Assembly: GCA_946885765.1 (NCBI GenBank)
Contig: CAMPHD010000010.1
Location: 1 to 22,749 of the forward strand
Direction of reading: 5' to 3'
From: an uncultured Thalassospira sp.
Lineage (GTDB): Bacteria > Pseudomonadota > Alphaproteobacteria > Rhodospirillales_A > Thalassospiraceae
DNA: 22,749 bases
Shown: positions 20,944 through 22,749 of the stretch, one piece after another
How the letters are laid out: each line of letters begins with the position of its first letter
How positions within the stretch are numbered: position 1 is the stretch's first letter
Program-made: the position numbers and the translations under genes
The notes under the pieces: model-generated
The model's database searches: none
Seen by the model: only the letters and a program-made list of their open reading frames with translations
What the model was told of the DNA's origin: nothing

Positions 20944-22482
20944 ATGACTGATCCCCAGCTAGATGCCCTGTTCGCACCCCTCGAAGAAAACCACGGTGGC
21001 AACACTGAAATGGTGCTCGAACGGACTCCGCCTCATAACTTCGAGGCAGAGGCGGCACTGCTTGGTGCCATCCTGAACAATAACGCCGCGTACGAGCGCG
21101 TTTCAGATATCCTGCGCCCCGAACATTTCGCCGACGCCCGCCATGGACGTATCTTTGAAGCCTGCGGCAAATTGATCGAACGCGGTCAGCTTGCCAACCC
21201 GGTGACCCTGTCAGCATTCTTCCGTCAGGACGAACATCTGGCCGAAATCGGTGGCGCACAATATCTGGCCGAACTGTCAAACAACCTTGTCTCGGTCATC
21301 AATGCCGGTGATTACGGTAAACTGGTCTATGACCTGTATCTGCGCCGTGAACTGATTGAAATAGGCGAAGACACCGTCAACGAGGCCTATCGCTACGAAA
21401 TTGAAACCGACGCCGCCAACCAGATCGAGAAAGCCGAACAGAAACTTTTCTCGCTGGCGACTGCGGGTGCTGCTGAATCCGGTTTCGTTGCATTCGGCCC
21501 TGCCCTGACCAAGGCATATGAAAATATTGAACATGCCTATAAGAACGCGGGCAAGGTTGTCGGCGTGACAACGGGTCTGCGCGATATTGATCGCAAACTT
21601 GGTGGTCTGCATGCTTCTGACTTGCTGATCCTTGCCGGACGTCCATCAATGGGTAAAACCGCCCTTGCGATGAACGTGGCATTTAACGCCGCCATTGCAT
21701 CGCATCAGAATCGAAATACCGGTGCCGAGGCAGGCGACGAACTCAAGACAGGTGCTGTCGCGGTTTTCTCGCTCGAAATGGCGGCAGAACAGCTGGCCGG
21801 ACGACTTCTATCCCAGGCGGCCGAGGTTTCAGGCGATAACATGCGCCGTGGTGATTTGAACGAAGACGATTTCCAGCGCCTTGTGGTGGCAACGCAGGAA
21901 CTCAATACCGTTCCGCTTTATATTGATGATACGCCGGCCCTTCCGGTTTCGACCCTGCGCACACGCTGCCGCCGCCTGAAACGTCAGCACGGCCTTGCGA
22001 TGATCGTCGTCGATTACCTGCAGCTTCTGGCACCGCCAACCAACTTCCGGGGCGATGGCCGTGTACAGGAAGTTTCCGAAATCACCCGTATGCTCAAGGC
22101 AATCGCCAAAGAGCTCGAAGTTCCGGTTCTTGCCCTGTCGCAGCTTTCACGTGCCGTCGAACAGCGCGAAGACAAACGTCCGCAGCTGTCGGATTTGCGT
22201 GAATCAGGCTCGATCGAGCAGGATGCCGACGTTGTAATGTTCATTTACCGTGAACAATATTATCTCGAACGTGCAGAACCGGCACAACGTCCGGAAGAAG
22301 CCACCGACAAGTTCGGCGAACGCTACTCCCAGTGGCAGGATCGCCTGAACCACGTCTACAACACCGCAGAAGTCATCATCGCCAAACAGCGTCACGGCCC
22401 GGTGGGCAACGTGCGCCTGTTCTTTGATGGGAACTACACCAAGTTTGGCGACCTTGACCATATCGAAGAAGAATATGAATAG
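20944..22482 (+). CDS. dnaB: Replicative DNA helicase DnaB
   Basis: DnaB is the hexameric helicase that unwinds DNA at the replication fork and recruits primase. The 512 residues have an N-terminal primase-contact domain (about 26-130, starting TPPHNFEAEAALLGAIL), a linker, and the RecA-like motor. Visible motifs are Walker A GRPSMGKT (232-239), SLEM (276-279), Walker B with VVDYLQLL (355-362), ALSQLSRAVEQR (397-408), SGSIEQDADVVMFIYR (421-436), and KQRHGPVG near the end (481-488). The N-terminal 22 residues are variable, and the ATG lacks a clear ribosome-binding site. A later ATG at 21010 would also give an intact helicase domain. The gene precedes alr, a common neighbour. Confidence 0.95.
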   Translation: MTDPQLDALFAPLEENHGGNTEMVLERTPPHNFEAEAALLGAILNNNAAYERVSDILRPEHFADARHGRIFEACGKLIERGQLANPVTLSAFFRQDEHLAEIGGAQYLAELSNNLVSVINAGDYGKLVYDLYLRRELIEIGEDTVNEAYRYEIETDAANQIEKAEQKLFSLATAGAAESGFVAFGPALTKAYENIEHAYKNAGKVVGVTTGLRDIDRKLGGLHASDLLILAGRPSMGKTALAMNVAFNAAIASHQNRNTGAEAGDELKTGAVAVFSLEMAAEQLAGRLLSQAAEVSGDNMRRGDLNEDDFQRLVVATQELNTVPLYIDDTPALPVSTLRTRCRRLKRQHGLAMIVVDYLQLLAPPTNFRGDGRVQEVSEITRMLKAIAKELEVPVLALSQLSRAVEQREDKRPQLSDLRESGSIEQDADVVMFIYREQYYLERAEPAQRPEEATDKFGERYSQWQDRLNHVYNTAEVIIAKQRHGPVGNVRLFFDGNYTKFGDLDHIEEEYE

Positions 22483-22525
22483 GCCTTGAGCCTGAAACCG
22501 AAACGGACTCCACGGGGTATTGCGA

Positions 22526-22749
22526 ATGAGCGTTCTTCCCGCCGCCGGCCGTGCTGCTGAGTGTGCCGAACTTCAGATCAATCTGAAGGCGATTGCTGAC
22601 AATTACCAGATCATCAAGAAACGCTATAAAGGGCGGACTTGTGGGGCTGTTGTCAAAGCAGATGCTTATGGCCTTGGAGCGCAAACCATTGTGCCGGTTC
22701 TGAAAAATCAGGGATGCCGTCTTTTCTTTGTCGCGCATGCGAACGAAGC
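22526..22749 (+). CDS. alr: Alanine racemase, 5' part only
   Basis: Alanine racemase interconverts L- and D-alanine with pyridoxal phosphate, supplying D-alanine for murein. About 74 codons are in the window and the frame is open at the right edge. LQINLKAIADNYQIIKK (16-32) and AVVKADAYGLGA (41-52) are diagnostic. Lys44 in that motif forms the Schiff base with pyridoxal phosphate. GGGG lies about ten bases before the ATG and the gene starts 43 bases after dnaB. It uses the cofactor whose synthesis needs pdxA, also in this window. Confidence 0.9.
   Translation, partial: MSVLPAAGRAAECAELQINLKAIADNYQIIKKRYKGRTCGAVVKADAYGLGAQTIVPVLKNQGCRLFFVAHANE

Noticed and set aside
1..22749. CRISPR arrays, tRNA or rRNA genes, insertion sequences, prophage or defence genes
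   Set aside because: No regularly spaced repeats, tRNA-like folds, transposase or integrase motifs, or defence domains were seen. The confident genes are core functions in conserved order.

Overview
The window is a gene-dense stretch of chromosome from an alphaproteobacterium. It looks Rhodospirillales-like, and Thalassospira is possible, but I cannot prove the genus. The reasons are moderate-to-high G+C by eye, the gene order fabD-fabG-acpP-fabF-mltG, the linked lptF-lptG-lptD-surA-pdxA-rsmA block, a DUF2232-type membrane protein between rpsR and rplI, and a long acidic tail on L9. I see no mobile element, CRISPR array, tRNA, rRNA or foreign-looking island.

Layout. Positions 1-1019 (minus) hold the N-terminal 339 codons of an S41/CtpA-type processing protease, cut by the window edge. 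An acyl-CoA dehydrogenase (1347-3122, plus) follows. Next is a tight plus-strand operon, lptF, lptG, lptD, surA, pdxA, rsmA (3320-10933). It covers lipopolysaccharide export, outer-membrane protein folding, vitamin B6 synthesis and 16S rRNA dimethylation, with gaps of 0-20 bases. It converges on gmk, which is transcribed on the minus strand after yicC. A plus-strand short-chain dehydrogenase (12672-13496) sits between yicC and the fatty-acid cluster. The minus-strand block fabD, fabG, acpP, fabF, mltG (18001 down to 13520) makes the type II fatty-acid elongation core plus a peptidoglycan-terminating lytic transglycosylase. After a 530-base divergent intergenic region the plus strand carries rpsF, rpsR, a DUF2232 membrane protein, rplI, then dnaB and the start of alr (cut by the right edge).

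How it fits together. Almost everything is core cell-growth machinery: acyl chains, their carrier, LPS transport, outer-membrane assembly, murein processing, GMP phosphorylation, ribosome and replicative helicase. No gene set here looks like an undescribed defence, metabolic or mobile system. The most interesting signals are in non-coding DNA. The acpP leader has a 12-base inverted repeat that would hide the acpP ribosome-binding site and has a competing hairpin. A terminator lies between acpP and fabF. A terminator-like hairpin sits far upstream of rpsF. A near-perfect dyad and an 11-base-spaced direct repeat lie between yicC and the dehydrogenase. A -10 box sits so close to the lptF start that its message may be leaderless.

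Several starts were reassigned from the longest open frame using ribosome-binding sites and family N-termini (acyl-CoA dehydrogenase, pdxA, gmk, SDR, fabG, rpsF, rplI). surA and mltG appear to start with TTG and rsmA with GTG.
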